This document shows, one piece after another, positions 26,181-35,778 of a DNA stretch of 64,000 nt. Location of the stretch: positions 48,029-112,028 of the forward strand of contig PLZS01000206.1 of assembly GCA_003153555.1 (NCBI GenBank), read 5' to 3'. The DNA comes from Candidatus Melainabacteria bacterium (GTDB taxonomy: Bacteria; Cyanobacteriota; Vampirovibrionia; Obscuribacterales; Obscuribacteraceae). The translations under genes and the position numbers were made by a program. Below the pieces are notes generated by a model that saw only the letters and a list, made by a program, of their open reading frames with translations, was not told the DNA's origin and made no database searches. Position 1 is the stretch's first letter. Every line of letters starts with the position of its first letter.

Positions 26181-27620
26181 CTAAGCGTTGGATACGAACG
26201 TCTCGGCTGTTTTATTGGCAACAGCACTCGAACAAGTAGATTCGACGATTTGCTTAGCCAGTTGAGCAGCTTGTAGCCGCAATTCAGGCACTGCAGTTGT
26301 TTCCCATAATTGGCCTTTACGCAGAGCGCCGATGGCCACTATGGTTCCAGAGAAAGAATTATTTTGCTGCAAAGCGTAGCCATGATCGTCGAGCTGTAGC
26401 CCTAATCCCAACTCATCAGCCAAAATCGAGCCACTGGCAAGCAAACTTTGAATTAATCGATCGGAAGTAGCACGCAAATCGATATTCGGACCGGTGCAGT
26501 TGATGATCCTTCGGTAAGTAGCTGTTTGGATGCGACCAGAGCGTCGCAGTCGCATCGTCACTTCTGTCGAATTGCCGGAAACAACCGCAGTCAGCAACCG
26601 TCCTGCAACGATGCGCAAGCGATAGTCCTCGCGCATAGATTCAATAATGCTGGCAACTTCAGGCGGCATACGATGACGCAAAACCTCCCAAAGGGGTCGC
26701 GCATGTCGAAGAAATCGTTTCTTATCGGCAGTCGCCAAGCCCTTCCAAATACTCTGCGTATGTGGTCGCAATTGATTGACAACAATTCGCCAATCGCTAT
26801 CGGCAGCGCTATTAGCTTTCTCGCAAGCCGCACGAATGGTGCTGAACACTTCGCGCACTTTTGAAGGAAACACATGTGGCAGTACATCCGCTGCAGCTGT
26901 TCCTTCCAAGCGATTAAAAACACGATGTTTGTTAGGCAGCAATCCATGTCTTGAAATTGCCGTAATCACGCCTTGATGACCGGCGGCGTTCAGCTGAACC
27001 GCTAGATCAACCATAGTTAAACCAGTGCCAATCAACAAAATATTTTCAGTTGACCCTAGCCCGGTGAGAGCCTCGGGAGACCATGGATCATTGAAATAAG
27101 CGGCACTCGTAGTAACCGCTTCGCTTGCCACCACTGCTGTCGGTTGAAAGTTGCCTGTCGCCAAAACCAGTCGATCGATAGAAATGGTGCGTCCAGACGA
27201 GAGCGTCAAAGTCTTCTCATCGGAGCTCAGGCTGACTGCTTCATCGTTAATAATTTCAACTTCAACTGCAGTCGATTTGGTTTGAATAGTATTTTGAAGC
27301 AATTCGGCGAGATAGTCGCCATAAATTTTTCTAGAAACAAAGGAGGATGGTGCAACAGCGGAAAGGCGCCCCGCAAGCCAATTAATGAAGTGTTCACGGT
27401 CTTCAGGAAATGCACTCATGTCTTGCGCCACTACATTCAGCAAATGAAGTTCGCATTGGGTGTCGTAAGCGAGACCTTTGGCCAGCTTCTTCGTCTTTTC
27501 GATCAGAAAGATTTTGGCTGAGTTTTGACTTTCGCTTAGTAATTTGACAAGTCGGATGGTAGCCAGGGTACCGCTAAAGCCGCCACCGACGATTGCAATG
27601 TGCACATTATTGTTAGTCAT
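26181..27620 (-). CDS. FAD/NAD(P)-binding protein
   Basis: This is a 479-residue flavoprotein-like enzyme of the FAD-NAD(P)-binding family (PF13454-like). IAIVGGGFSGTLATIRLV near the N-terminus is the dinucleotide motif for FAD. IDRLVLATGNFQP is the ATG-type signature, ENILLIGTGLTMVDLAVQL is a second GxGxxG nucleotide site, and IINCTGPNIDLR closes the FAD domain. The protein class is often called hydroxyacylglutathione or pyridine-nucleotide oxidoreductase, but the substrate is unknown. Its start overlaps the last eight bases of cysNC, which indicates co-translation with sulfate activation. A redox step linked to sulfur metabolism is therefore conceivable but unproven. Confidence 0.8.
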   Translation of the reverse strand: MTNNNVHIAIVGGGFSGTLATIRLVKLLSESQNSAKIFLIEKTKKLAKGLAYDTQCELHLLNVVAQDMSAFPEDREHFINWLAGRLSAVAPSSFVSRKIYGDYLAELLQNTIQTKSTAVEVEIINDEAVSLSSDEKTLTLSSGRTISIDRLVLATGNFQPTAVVASEAVTTSAAYFNDPWSPEALTGLGSTENILLIGTGLTMVDLAVQLNAAGHQGVITAISRHGLLPNKHRVFNRLEGTAAADVLPHVFPSKVREVFSTIRAACEKANSAADSDWRIVVNQLRPHTQSIWKGLATADKKRFLRHARPLWEVLRHRMPPEVASIIESMREDYRLRIVAGRLLTAVVSGNSTEVTMRLRRSGRIQTATYRRIINCTGPNIDLRATSDRLIQSLLASGSILADELGLGLQLDDHGYALQQNNSFSGTIVAIGALRKGQLWETTAVPELRLQAAQLAKQIVESTCSSAVANKTAETFVSNA

Positions 27621-29562
27621 TTATAGCCTGTAATGAGCGTAGTCCCGATGCATTAATCACTTCTGGAAGATCATTGGTCAAAGCTTTTTCTAAAGGTAGA
27701 ACCTCATGATGACTCAATAACTCAATAACAGCTTGCACCTCTTGTGCGACGGTCATCTTGCTGGAGTCCAGTCGAACTGCAGGGCGTTGCGGTGCCTGAT
27801 ACGGAGAATCGAATCCAGTGACCGCGCTAATTTGTCCAGCTGATGCCTTGCTGTAAAGACCTTTGGGGTCCCTTCGCTGGCACTCTTCGAGCGGACAAAA
27901 GACAAACAGCTCATTGAAATCCTGGGCGCCAATAATCTCGCGCGCTAGCTCCCGATCGCGCGCATAGGGCGAGATACAGGCAGTGACAACGATATAGCCG
28001 GTGTCGAGGAAAAGCTTGGCGGTGTGCGCTATTCTGCGAATATTTTCAGATCTGTCTTCTGGAGTGAAGCCTAGATCAGCACACAGTCCGAACCGCAAAT
28101 TGTCACCATCAAGAACGACAACGCGGCAGTTTTTTTCAAACAATGCTTTTTCAAGTTCTTTAGCAAGACTGCTCTTGCCGGAGCCAGATAGCCCGGTCAT
28201 CCACAGAACACTGCCCCGATGCTTGTTTAGTCCCTCATAACGAGCTCGTTCCACATAACCAAGTTCGTGACGCAAGTTCGGATTGACTTTAAGACTACGT
28301 TCGACCCGCACTGGGCGATTGTCGACTACGCCAGCGGCGGCGGTATCATATGCGGTGCAGACGACGAATTTCTCAACAATAGCGCCCGTTGCGGCTCTAT
28401 CAAAGGCGATTGGTTTCGACGTCTTGATGATCACATCAGCAAAACCGCCATTGATCAAATTTTCAGCACTAGCAAGCTGCTTCTGCTGAGTGGCGGCATC
28501 AATCACTTCAACCCGGCATGGCACTTCGGTAGTACCCATTTTAAGCATGTACTCCGTTTCAGGCGAATACGAATGAGCAGACAACCAAGCTAGCTTGCCT
28601 CTGAATTCAGTGTCGACCTCAGGGGCGTTATCCAAAAGCGAGATCACTTCGCCTCGTTCGACGAACACTTGTTCGGTCAGACGAAGGGCGATGGACTCGC
28701 CGGACTTAGCCGACTGCACATCGGTTTCGAGATATTTCTCGATCGATTCGACACGTGAGATTTTTCCAGACGGAGAAAAGAAAATTTCAGAGCCCTTTTT
28801 GATTGACCCCGAGACAATGCGTCCGGCAAACAGTCTGTCGCCTTCGAAACGATAGACATCTTGCAGTAACATCCGAAAAGGTTGATCATCCTTTTTGATG
28901 TTATTCAGTTTTTGAGCAACATCTGTTAGTGTGCCCAGCAATGGCTTGCCGACGTACCATTCGAGCTTGGAGGTAGCATTGGTAATGTTCTCACCCGCTA
29001 ACGCACTGATCGGAACAATCTGTTCGCAAATGATCTCTTGCTGCTCGATGATCTCTCTGGTTTTTGCACAAACTTCTTCGAAAATCGTTTGATCGTAGTT
29101 GATCTGGTCCACTTTGTTTAAGGCCACTATGACTCGACGAACACCAAGCATGTTCAAAATTTTCAAATGTCGTTCGGTCTGTGAACGAACACCTTGATTG
29201 CAATCGACCACCAAAATCCCGAGATCAGCTTCTGATGCGCCTGAAGTCATATTTTTCAGAAATTCAAGATGCCCAGGTGCATCAATAAGGATGAATTTGT
29301 GCCCTTCGAACTCAAAGTTTACGCGAGTGGTATCAATGCTGATGCCTTGTTCTTGTTCTTCTTGCAGTGCGTCGAACAGGAATGCTGGTTCAAACTGCAA
29401 ACTCTTGTCTGAGCAAATCTTCTGAACATGAGCGATTCGATCCTCCGGAACGCGTCCGCATTCCAACAAGATCCGCCCCAGCAGTGTAGATTTGCCGTGA
29501 TCGACGTGACCGACTACAACAACTTTATGCAACTGCAAGCTATCGGATGAATCCACGTGCAT
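27613..29562 (-). CDS. cysNC: Bifunctional sulfate adenylyltransferase subunit 1 / APS kinase
   Basis: This is a fused CysN-CysC protein of 649 residues. The N-terminal EF-Tu-like GTPase has P-loop GHVDHGKST at residues 18-26, DAPGH and NKVD motifs, and stimulates ATP sulfurylase. The C-terminal APS kinase begins about residue 445 with GLSGSGKS at 457-464 and the DGDNLR block, and phosphorylates APS to PAPS. The fused form is the NodQ/CysNC type. The ATG at 29562 overlaps the cysD stop by one base (TAATG), matching the obligate heterodimer. PAPS could serve assimilation or sulfation of a glycan; no PAPS reductase or sulfotransferase was seen in the window. Confidence 0.96.
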   Translation of the reverse strand: MHVDSSDSLQLHKVVVVGHVDHGKSTLLGRILLECGRVPEDRIAHVQKICSDKSLQFEPAFLFDALQEEQEQGISIDTTRVNFEFEGHKFILIDAPGHLEFLKNMTSGASEADLGILVVDCNQGVRSQTERHLKILNMLGVRRVIVALNKVDQINYDQTIFEEVCAKTREIIEQQEIICEQIVPISALAGENITNATSKLEWYVGKPLLGTLTDVAQKLNNIKKDDQPFRMLLQDVYRFEGDRLFAGRIVSGSIKKGSEIFFSPSGKISRVESIEKYLETDVQSAKSGESIALRLTEQVFVERGEVISLLDNAPEVDTEFRGKLAWLSAHSYSPETEYMLKMGTTEVPCRVEVIDAATQQKQLASAENLINGGFADVIIKTSKPIAFDRAATGAIVEKFVVCTAYDTAAAGVVDNRPVRVERSLKVNPNLRHELGYVERARYEGLNKHRGSVLWMTGLSGSGKSSLAKELEKALFEKNCRVVVLDGDNLRFGLCADLGFTPEDRSENIRRIAHTAKLFLDTGYIVVTACISPYARDRELAREIIGAQDFNELFVFCPLEECQRRDPKGLYSKASAGQISAVTGFDSPYQAPQRPAVRLDSSKMTVAQEVQAVIELLSHHEVLPLEKALTNDLPEVINASGLRSLQAIND

Positions 29563-30365
29563 TACATGTATCCTCCGCTTCTTAATTTCTGCATCGCATA
29601 AGTGTCAACTTTATCTTGTGCTCTGCCTGCCCGTTCGCCAGTCTTCGTATTCTTCAATTCTTCAATGATCTCGTCTAGATTGGTCGCTTCCGAATCGATG
29701 GTGCCTGTACAAGGCGAACACCCTAGACTGCGATAGCGCTTTCCCTCTTTGGCGAAATAAAGTGGCATGATGTCCAACTTTTCGCGGCGGATGTATTCCC
29801 AAACATCCATCTCAGTCCATTGAAGCAACGGATGAACGCGCAAATGAATCGATTCGGGAACGTGCAAATTATAGTAATGCCAAATTTCAGCAGGTTGTTC
29901 TTTGTAAGTCCAGGTGCCACTTTCAGGACGAGGAGAGACGACTCGCTCTTTTCCCCGAGAGCCTTCTTCATCACGACGGATTCCAACCAACAAAGCTTGG
30001 ATTTTGTGTTCTTTGATAGTGTCGAGCAAAGCCTGTGTCTTCAAGGCACCGCAACAGGTCAGACGACCCATGTTAGGGTTCATACCATCAGCCAATGCTT
30101 GCTGGTTGCCACCGATGATCAACCTTAGATTGTGATTCTTTGTGTAATCGTCACGCCAGGTGATCATCTCTGGAATCTTGTAACTCGTATCAATATGCAC
30201 AAGTGGTATCGGAACGTTACCCAGAAACGCTTTGCGAACCAGGTGCAAAAGTACCGTAGAATCCTTGCCCATGGACCAAAGCAAGCCCAGATTCTTCGTT
30301 CTGCTATATGCTTCCCTGATGATGAAAATGCTTTCGTTCTCGAGGGAATCGAGGTAATGGCTCAT
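29562..30365 (-). CDS. cysD: Sulfate adenylyltransferase subunit 2
   Basis: This is the ATP sulfurylase catalytic subunit, making APS from sulfate and ATP with CysN. The PP-loop SMGKDST is at residues 31-37. RREKLDIMPLYFAKEGKRYRSLGCSPCTG and the ending RKLRSGGYM-like tail (KLRSGGYM) are diagnostic. The start at 30365 gives 267 residues beginning MSHYLDSLENESIFIIREA, which aligns with the family; an in-frame ATG at 30446 adds 27 residues that do not. It is the first gene of a leftward cysD-cysNC-FAD protein run. Confidence 0.96.
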   Translation of the reverse strand: MSHYLDSLENESIFIIREAYSRTKNLGLLWSMGKDSTVLLHLVRKAFLGNVPIPLVHIDTSYKIPEMITWRDDYTKNHNLRLIIGGNQQALADGMNPNMGRLTCCGALKTQALLDTIKEHKIQALLVGIRRDEEGSRGKERVVSPRPESGTWTYKEQPAEIWHYYNLHVPESIHLRVHPLLQWTEMDVWEYIRREKLDIMPLYFAKEGKRYRSLGCSPCTGTIDSEATNLDEIIEELKNTKTGERAGRAQDKVDTYAMQKLRSGGYM

Positions 30366-30567
30366 GAGTGGAGAAATCCCGAGGTAACCGTGCGTTGCGC
30401 CAACAAAACCAGCCAGGGACCCAGTGAACCATAGGGGCGAGGGCATTTCAAGTGAAGGTTCCCGAAATTGTTGCTAATTGAGCCTTAGCGCCGTTCCAGA
30501 CTGCCTCTTGACCGATACAATTTAGATAATTGGTGCTTAACAAAGCGATCCGAATGTGAGTGCGAAT

Positions 30568-32307
30568 TTACTTTATGTTTACTAGTTGGCCGCGCCACTT
30601 ACCAATCACCGAATGTTCCAAGCCAAAACCAAATCCTCTGCTTTCGATTACCGAAATGAATTCAACCGCACTGTGCACGGGGATTATCTCGCCTCGGGGT
30701 GGAATTATGATGAATAGTCGCTCGAAGTCATATGTATTGCACACAACACCCCGCGAGATGTCTTTCAATTGATTGTTTTGAATTTCCATGCGCTCTGATA
30801 CAACACCGCCTTTGATATCACGGGACTTGAGAGTCAGTTGAAGCATCGGTTGAAAATCCCACACACCGTCAAACAACGGACTCCACATCACATAACGGGG
30901 ACAGTTAGCGAGAATGATCGAATCTCCGGCGTGAAATCGACTGGCGTTATCTTTTAGAGAATCTTGAATGACCTTCTGTGTTTGCCAGGACAAGATCCAG
31001 GGCCGCGAATACCCGCGATTAGCGAGAAAGCTGAGAGCGATCACGGGCAGGATGATCACAGCAATGACAGAAGTTCGGAGCACTCTGCTGCTTGCGCGAG
31101 TGCCAAGAATTTTAAATATTAGCGCTATTAATCCCGCTGCAGAAATTCCGATCCCCACTGCAGCGCCTTCATTGATGCGGTTAACTATGGTCTGAAAAGT
31201 AGGTACATACTCTGGATTCAAGCCAAAAATCGAGTAAGAAAAGACCACGGTGATCAACCCCAAAGGCAGCAAAACGACGGGCTGATCGTTATCGTCTGGC
31301 GATTTTGAGAGGACAAAAAAAGCGCTGGTTACTACCAAACAAATAACCGCTAGCGTTGTCCACAACGTCTTGCCAGATGCGTATTCGAACGCTTGCGCCG
31401 CGAGATTACCAAAGAACGGCACAGAATAAGGAGGGCAATTAATTCGGACCCCTTCGGCTACCACAGAAACAATGTTTTGAACATTGAATTGGACCGCGTG
31501 AACCTGCGCAGGTCCCAACATAGGTGCGATCAAACGTGAGTATATAAAGAGTGCGGCAACAGAAAGGATGAAAGGCACGCAAAGCAGCGAGGCCCGCTTG
31601 AGCGAGCCGACAGGCTCCTTCCGCCGAAAAATGATGTATGCAAAGAATATATTCAAAGATACCAATGGCAAGAATGTCTCATAGCAAAAAATCGATAATA
31701 CGAAACAGGTAATTGCTCCGTAATAGTATGGGAGCTTCGACTGGTTCGCTCCTTTCGTAGTCAGCACTAGACTGGCCATAGACAGCGCCAAGCTAACGTT
31801 TTCCGAGCTACAAGTGGCCCAGTAATGAGTGACATCATGATTGGGATAAATTATCAAAATCAGGCCTGCCACCAAGGACAGTGCTGACTTGCGCGTCAAT
31901 TCGAACAGAGCCAGGTAAAGAAAAAAGGCGGATGCAATCTCCAGCCCCGCATTGACGAGGTGGTATCCCAGAGGCTTTAGACCAAATGCAAAAAATTCAA
32001 TAACGTAGAAGAACGCCTCTACAGGTCGAACAATCACACGCGGATCACTTAACAGATACTGGTGAAACGCCGAGAAAAGGGAACGCGGACCCGACTGGAT
32101 CAAATTCAACGTAATCCAATCGTCTAAGTAAAACCCGACTTTGTTAAGAATCGGACCAAAACATGCGAACTCGAGCGCAACAATTATTGCGAGTGCGACC
32201 AATGCGTGCCAACGCGCCAAAGCATCCAATGGCGAAGGCGCTTTGTTTGAGCCGCTTTCGGCAGGCTCTGTCACTGCATGTCGGTCATCATTTACAGACG
32301 TCATCAC
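30568..32307 (-). CDS. Polytopic membrane protein, GT-C-like
   Basis: This is a 579-residue protein with about 11 membrane segments. The first external loop reads NKVGFYLDDWITLNLIQSG, placing an adjacent aspartate pair where GT-C glycosyltransferases hold their catalytic acid. YPNHDVTHYWATCSSENVSLALSM resembles the second conserved block in PMT- or GtrII-like proteins. The last 130 residues are soluble and probably extracytoplasmic. It may transfer sugars from polyprenol phosphate, but no donor signature is certain. It is separated from cysD by about 200 bases and divergent from the SGNH-like gene. Confidence 0.68.
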   Translation of the reverse strand: MMTSVNDDRHAVTEPAESGSNKAPSPLDALARWHALVALAIIVALEFACFGPILNKVGFYLDDWITLNLIQSGPRSLFSAFHQYLLSDPRVIVRPVEAFFYVIEFFAFGLKPLGYHLVNAGLEIASAFFLYLALFELTRKSALSLVAGLILIIYPNHDVTHYWATCSSENVSLALSMASLVLTTKGANQSKLPYYYGAITCFVLSIFCYETFLPLVSLNIFFAYIIFRRKEPVGSLKRASLLCVPFILSVAALFIYSRLIAPMLGPAQVHAVQFNVQNIVSVVAEGVRINCPPYSVPFFGNLAAQAFEYASGKTLWTTLAVICLVVTSAFFVLSKSPDDNDQPVVLLPLGLITVVFSYSIFGLNPEYVPTFQTIVNRINEGAAVGIGISAAGLIALIFKILGTRASSRVLRTSVIAVIILPVIALSFLANRGYSRPWILSWQTQKVIQDSLKDNASRFHAGDSIILANCPRYVMWSPLFDGVWDFQPMLQLTLKSRDIKGGVVSERMEIQNNQLKDISRGVVCNTYDFERLFIIIPPRGEIIPVHSAVEFISVIESRGFGFGLEHSVIGKWRGQLVNIK

Positions 32308-32447
32308 GGCTCGAATCTAGCAGAAGACCATCTCACTCAGGCTCGATTACGCATAAAAATTTTGCAACAATGCGATCAATGGATCATTTAACCTATTAGT
32401 CTATTTCAGAATAGCTACGAACGGGGCACCGCGTTCTGAACAAAGCC

Positions 32448-33755
32448 GTGGTCAAATTGAAGCCAACGGACTCTGATGAAATGGAGCCATCTCTGATCAG
32501 AGATGAAGATTCAGCGCCCGTAAATCAAGAGCAATTTGGGCGACCACCCCACAAACAACTGCGCAAAAACAAGTTCAGATCAGCATTCACGTATTCATTG
32601 GTCGCCTTCACTGCGATAAATGTGGCGCTTGCCTGCACGCAATTCTTCAAGGTCAATCCGGACAATTCCTCTTACCACGGCTGGAGTTGGTGGACAGTCC
32701 ACGATATCCGTCACGCCACAGCGCCTTCAAATGTGGTGCTGCTCGGCTCATCACTTATGGTGGCAGCTATCGCCGAGTGCGATGCCAACTTTTTGAAACA
32801 CACACTAGACCTTGCCACCTATCGTGGTGCCTCGTACCTTGATAAAGTTTTGCAAGATCGGTTTCGTGGGTCTTTCAACACACTGAACCTTTCCGCCCCC
32901 GGACAGATGCCTTCTGACGCTTACCTAACACTCAAGGCAGCAGTAAATGAAGGCGTTAAGCCGGACATCTTGGTCTACGGTGTAGCGCCCAGAGACTTTC
33001 TTGACGGAACTATGCAGAGTCCTTCTGATACGGAAGCTTTCAAGTTTCTTCAACGAAGTGTGGACATTAGCGACTGCGGGCTGGATTATTACGCCTCACC
33101 TTTCGGCAAGCTTGATTGGCTGCTACGAAGCTCCTTCAATCTATATCGCGTATCCTCAGACTGTCGGCTCTCAACGGAGCGGTGGTGCCGACTCTATCTC
33201 AGTCACAATGGTCTCTTCAATCTGCCCGAATATGAGGGTGAAGCTGGACCATTTGCTTCGAGATTGAGAGCGATCAATCGTCCCTTTAATATCGAGCCCG
33301 GCACATTTTTGGCGCTCCAAACGATCAAAGACAAAAGCGCCATGATCGACAATCGGCGCGACTACATGGACCGTTATCGAAATCCCGACCAACGTCTTTA
33401 CGAAACTCAATTCCGATTTTTAGAGAGGATTACAAGGCTATGTGCACAAAAAGGCATCACCCTGATAATCGTGCAGATGCCGATCACGCTGGAGAACGTG
33501 CAGCTTCTGAAACCTGCCCTCTACTCCAAATACAAAGCGGATCTCGCTCACCTCTGCGCTAAAGGAAAAATCCGTGTGCTTGATTTGTGCCAGTTCAATC
33601 AATACACCAGAGACGATTATCGAGACACTGTGCACTTGAATGGCTATGGTGGAAAGAAATTCGTAGACAGCCTGGTTTTGGCATTAAGCAATGACGACCA
33701 ATTGAAAGAGACCTTTGTGGAAGCGTCGCAACAGTCACCAGTCGGAGCGAAATAG
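32448..33755 (+). CDS. Membrane-anchored SGNH-hydrolase-like protein (DUF1574/DltD-like)
   Basis: This is a 435-residue protein with a cytoplasmic N-terminus of about 45 residues, one transmembrane anchor (about 47-65) and an extracytoplasmic domain. VVLLGSSLMV provides the serine block, and DTVHLNGYGGKKFVD the Asp-xx-His block of SGNH-type acyl or O-acetyl transfer enzymes. NLSAPGQMPSDAYLTLKAA and PDILVYGVAPRDF match DUF1574/DltD/AlgX-like proteins. The likely job is acyl transfer or esterase action on surface glycans, in keeping with the adjacent polysaccharide genes. The GTG at 32448 is the longest start; ATG at codon 12 is an alternative. Confidence 0.72.
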   Translation: MVKLKPTDSDEMEPSLIRDEDSAPVNQEQFGRPPHKQLRKNKFRSAFTYSLVAFTAINVALACTQFFKVNPDNSSYHGWSWWTVHDIRHATAPSNVVLLGSSLMVAAIAECDANFLKHTLDLATYRGASYLDKVLQDRFRGSFNTLNLSAPGQMPSDAYLTLKAAVNEGVKPDILVYGVAPRDFLDGTMQSPSDTEAFKFLQRSVDISDCGLDYYASPFGKLDWLLRSSFNLYRVSSDCRLSTERWCRLYLSHNGLFNLPEYEGEAGPFASRLRAINRPFNIEPGTFLALQTIKDKSAMIDNRRDYMDRYRNPDQRLYETQFRFLERITRLCAQKGITLIIVQMPITLENVQLLKPALYSKYKADLAHLCAKGKIRVLDLCQFNQYTRDDYRDTVHLNGYGGKKFVDSLVLALSNDDQLKETFVEASQQSPVGAK

Positions 33756-33892
33756 CAGAGACTGGCGCTTCGAAATGGGGAATGTTACATTTATCCAAGA
33801 ACCGGTCACTAATCCAGAATGTAATATGTATGAGTCTCTGAAACCTTCATAGAGCTCCACATTGCTACCCTTAACAGTCAGGCGAGAACGGC

Positions 33893-35776
33893 ATGTTTAC
33901 TCCAAAGAAGCCTCCTCCGGATCCATCCAAAATACGGTTGCCAAAGGCTTCTCTGCCCCCCAGCATGCCTGAACTGCAAGCAATGCATGCACAAGCAAGC
34001 GAAAATCGCGGCCGAGAAGTTGAGTTGATTTGGGCTGAGCCCGATTCTGCCAAGTCTTACAGCATGAGCGCCCGCTTCGAGCACGGCAAATCCGAGAATC
34101 CGACTTGGACGCTTTGGGAAGACGATGGTCAAGAAGGGAAACTCGTTTGGCGATTCGACACGTCAGATTTCGAGCTGATTAACGACGTCGTCTGCATGCT
34201 TAAAAAAGCGAAGGCGCCCGCCGTTGAGGCGAAACCGACCGAACCGCAGGGGCCTATAGACCCCTTTGAAGCGATGAAACCTAAGCCAGCACCACAACCA
34301 ATTGATCCGTTCAATTCGCTAACACCCAGCTCGGGATTTCATCCAACCCAGCCCCAACCGGCTGTCCAGCAGGATCAATTCCAGTCAAGCACTCGCGCCC
34401 CACAACAAAATCCAGCTTCTTATCAACCAGGCTATTTTCAACAAAATGTCCCTGAGAAATCAGCAGCACCAGCACAACCGGTCATGCAGAATCCTTACGC
34501 TGGCTCGGTCGATGATGCCAATGTAGGCGCCACTGGGGCGCCGATGCCTCAGCGTCCTCGAACCACAGGCTTCCTGCCGCCATTCGCGCCCGGAGCCAAG
34601 CAGGACAATGAAAATCCTTACGCGCCAGTAGAGAAGAAGGCGGACACAATTGAAGGCAATCTCTCAGAAATGCCTGTGCCTGCTTTGCTACGGAGCCTTG
34701 TTGTCAACCAGGCGAGCGGCAAGCTGGAGATTTTAGGTGAGGAAACCGTTGGCGATGTCTACTTTGAACACGGCGTGCCGAAACATGCAGGCACCCCGAC
34801 CGAGTATGGAGATGGTGCAATCAGAGAACTGGTGACGTGGGAGAAAGGCACTTACGTTTTCACGCCAAATGCTCGCACAGAGATGCGCTCAATAGAGGAT
34901 AAGCTCGAGAAGATCATCGCAGATGGTATTCAGCTGCTCGACCAAAAGAGACATTTGAAGAGAGCAGGACTTGCTTACGAGTCATACTTGGTTCGACTGC
35001 ACAAAAATCTGAGCGATACCGAGTTGAAACTGATGCTCACTAAAGGAGCGCCGCTCGATTTCAACTTTCAGCGAGACGTTTATCAATATCTCCGCCACAA
35101 ACGCACGTTTACAGACCTTTTGCGCGACAAGCCCATGGATAGCACCATGTGGAGCACGCTGCTGTTCAACTTTCTTTCTTGTGGATTGATTGAGATCAAG
35201 CAACCAGATGCATTCAAAGGATCCCAACTAGACTTTTTGGGTGAAGCTCGCTCGCAAGTGCAAGCGATACACGAATCGTTTATCCGTCCAGAAACTGGTG
35301 TTTATTCGTATCCTGCATTGATGTACTTCATGGAATATGAGATGCATCGATATGAGGCGTACAACTTTCCAATGTCTCTAATCGTCTTTGAAATAAAAAA
35401 CAGGCGCGATGGCGGCACTGTTCCAGATGTCTTAAACCCGCAGGCTGCCGGTATTGCAGCGATGCGAATGGACTTGGTTAAACGACCGCTCGATATAATC
35501 GGACACTTTGAAGCTGTCGATTATGGATTGTTGCTGCCCAATACGACCGGATCATCAGCTGCTTTTGTAGCCAACAGGATTTTGGAAAGCCTTACCGCCA
35601 CTCCATTGATCAAGGGCGTGGACAGAAACACACTCACATTCGCGTTTGGTGTGGCAAGCTTGCCTGCAGATGGTGATGATTTGGAGAGCCTGGTGCTCGC
35701 AGCCAAGTCAGCCAAGCTAAAGGCTAAACAAGGACAATTTCCGATCGTTCTCTCTCGCACCAAAAAGAGAGACTAA
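33893..35776 (+). CDS. PATAN (DUF4388) protein with degenerate GGDEF-like domain
   Basis: This is a 627-residue cytoplasmic protein. Residues 1-110 form a small domain, and 115-250 a proline/glutamine-rich linker with repeated DPF motifs (GPIDPFEAMKP, QPIDPFNSLTP). About 253-350 is a DUF4388/PATAN domain (EGNLSEMPVPALLRSLVVNQASGKLEI). The last 160 residues resemble a GGDEF fold: SYPALMYFMEYEMHRYEAYNFPMSLIVFEI is the usual entry and TFAFGVASLPADGDDLESLVLAAKSAKLKAK the usual exit. The GG(D/E)EF signature is replaced by FEAVDYGLLLPNT, so diguanylate cyclase activity is unlikely. PATAN proteins are signalling adaptors in cyanobacteria and relatives. It is first in a three-gene operon. Confidence 0.82.
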   Translation: MFTPKKPPPDPSKIRLPKASLPPSMPELQAMHAQASENRGREVELIWAEPDSAKSYSMSARFEHGKSENPTWTLWEDDGQEGKLVWRFDTSDFELINDVVCMLKKAKAPAVEAKPTEPQGPIDPFEAMKPKPAPQPIDPFNSLTPSSGFHPTQPQPAVQQDQFQSSTRAPQQNPASYQPGYFQQNVPEKSAAPAQPVMQNPYAGSVDDANVGATGAPMPQRPRTTGFLPPFAPGAKQDNENPYAPVEKKADTIEGNLSEMPVPALLRSLVVNQASGKLEILGEETVGDVYFEHGVPKHAGTPTEYGDGAIRELVTWEKGTYVFTPNARTEMRSIEDKLEKIIADGIQLLDQKRHLKRAGLAYESYLVRLHKNLSDTELKLMLTKGAPLDFNFQRDVYQYLRHKRTFTDLLRDKPMDSTMWSTLLFNFLSCGLIEIKQPDAFKGSQLDFLGEARSQVQAIHESFIRPETGVYSYPALMYFMEYEMHRYEAYNFPMSLIVFEIKNRRDGGTVPDVLNPQAAGIAAMRMDLVKRPLDIIGHFEAVDYGLLLPNTTGSSAAFVANRILESLTATPLIKGVDRNTLTFAFGVASLPADGDDLESLVLAAKSAKLKAKQGQFPIVLSRTKKRD

Positions 35777-35778
35777 CT

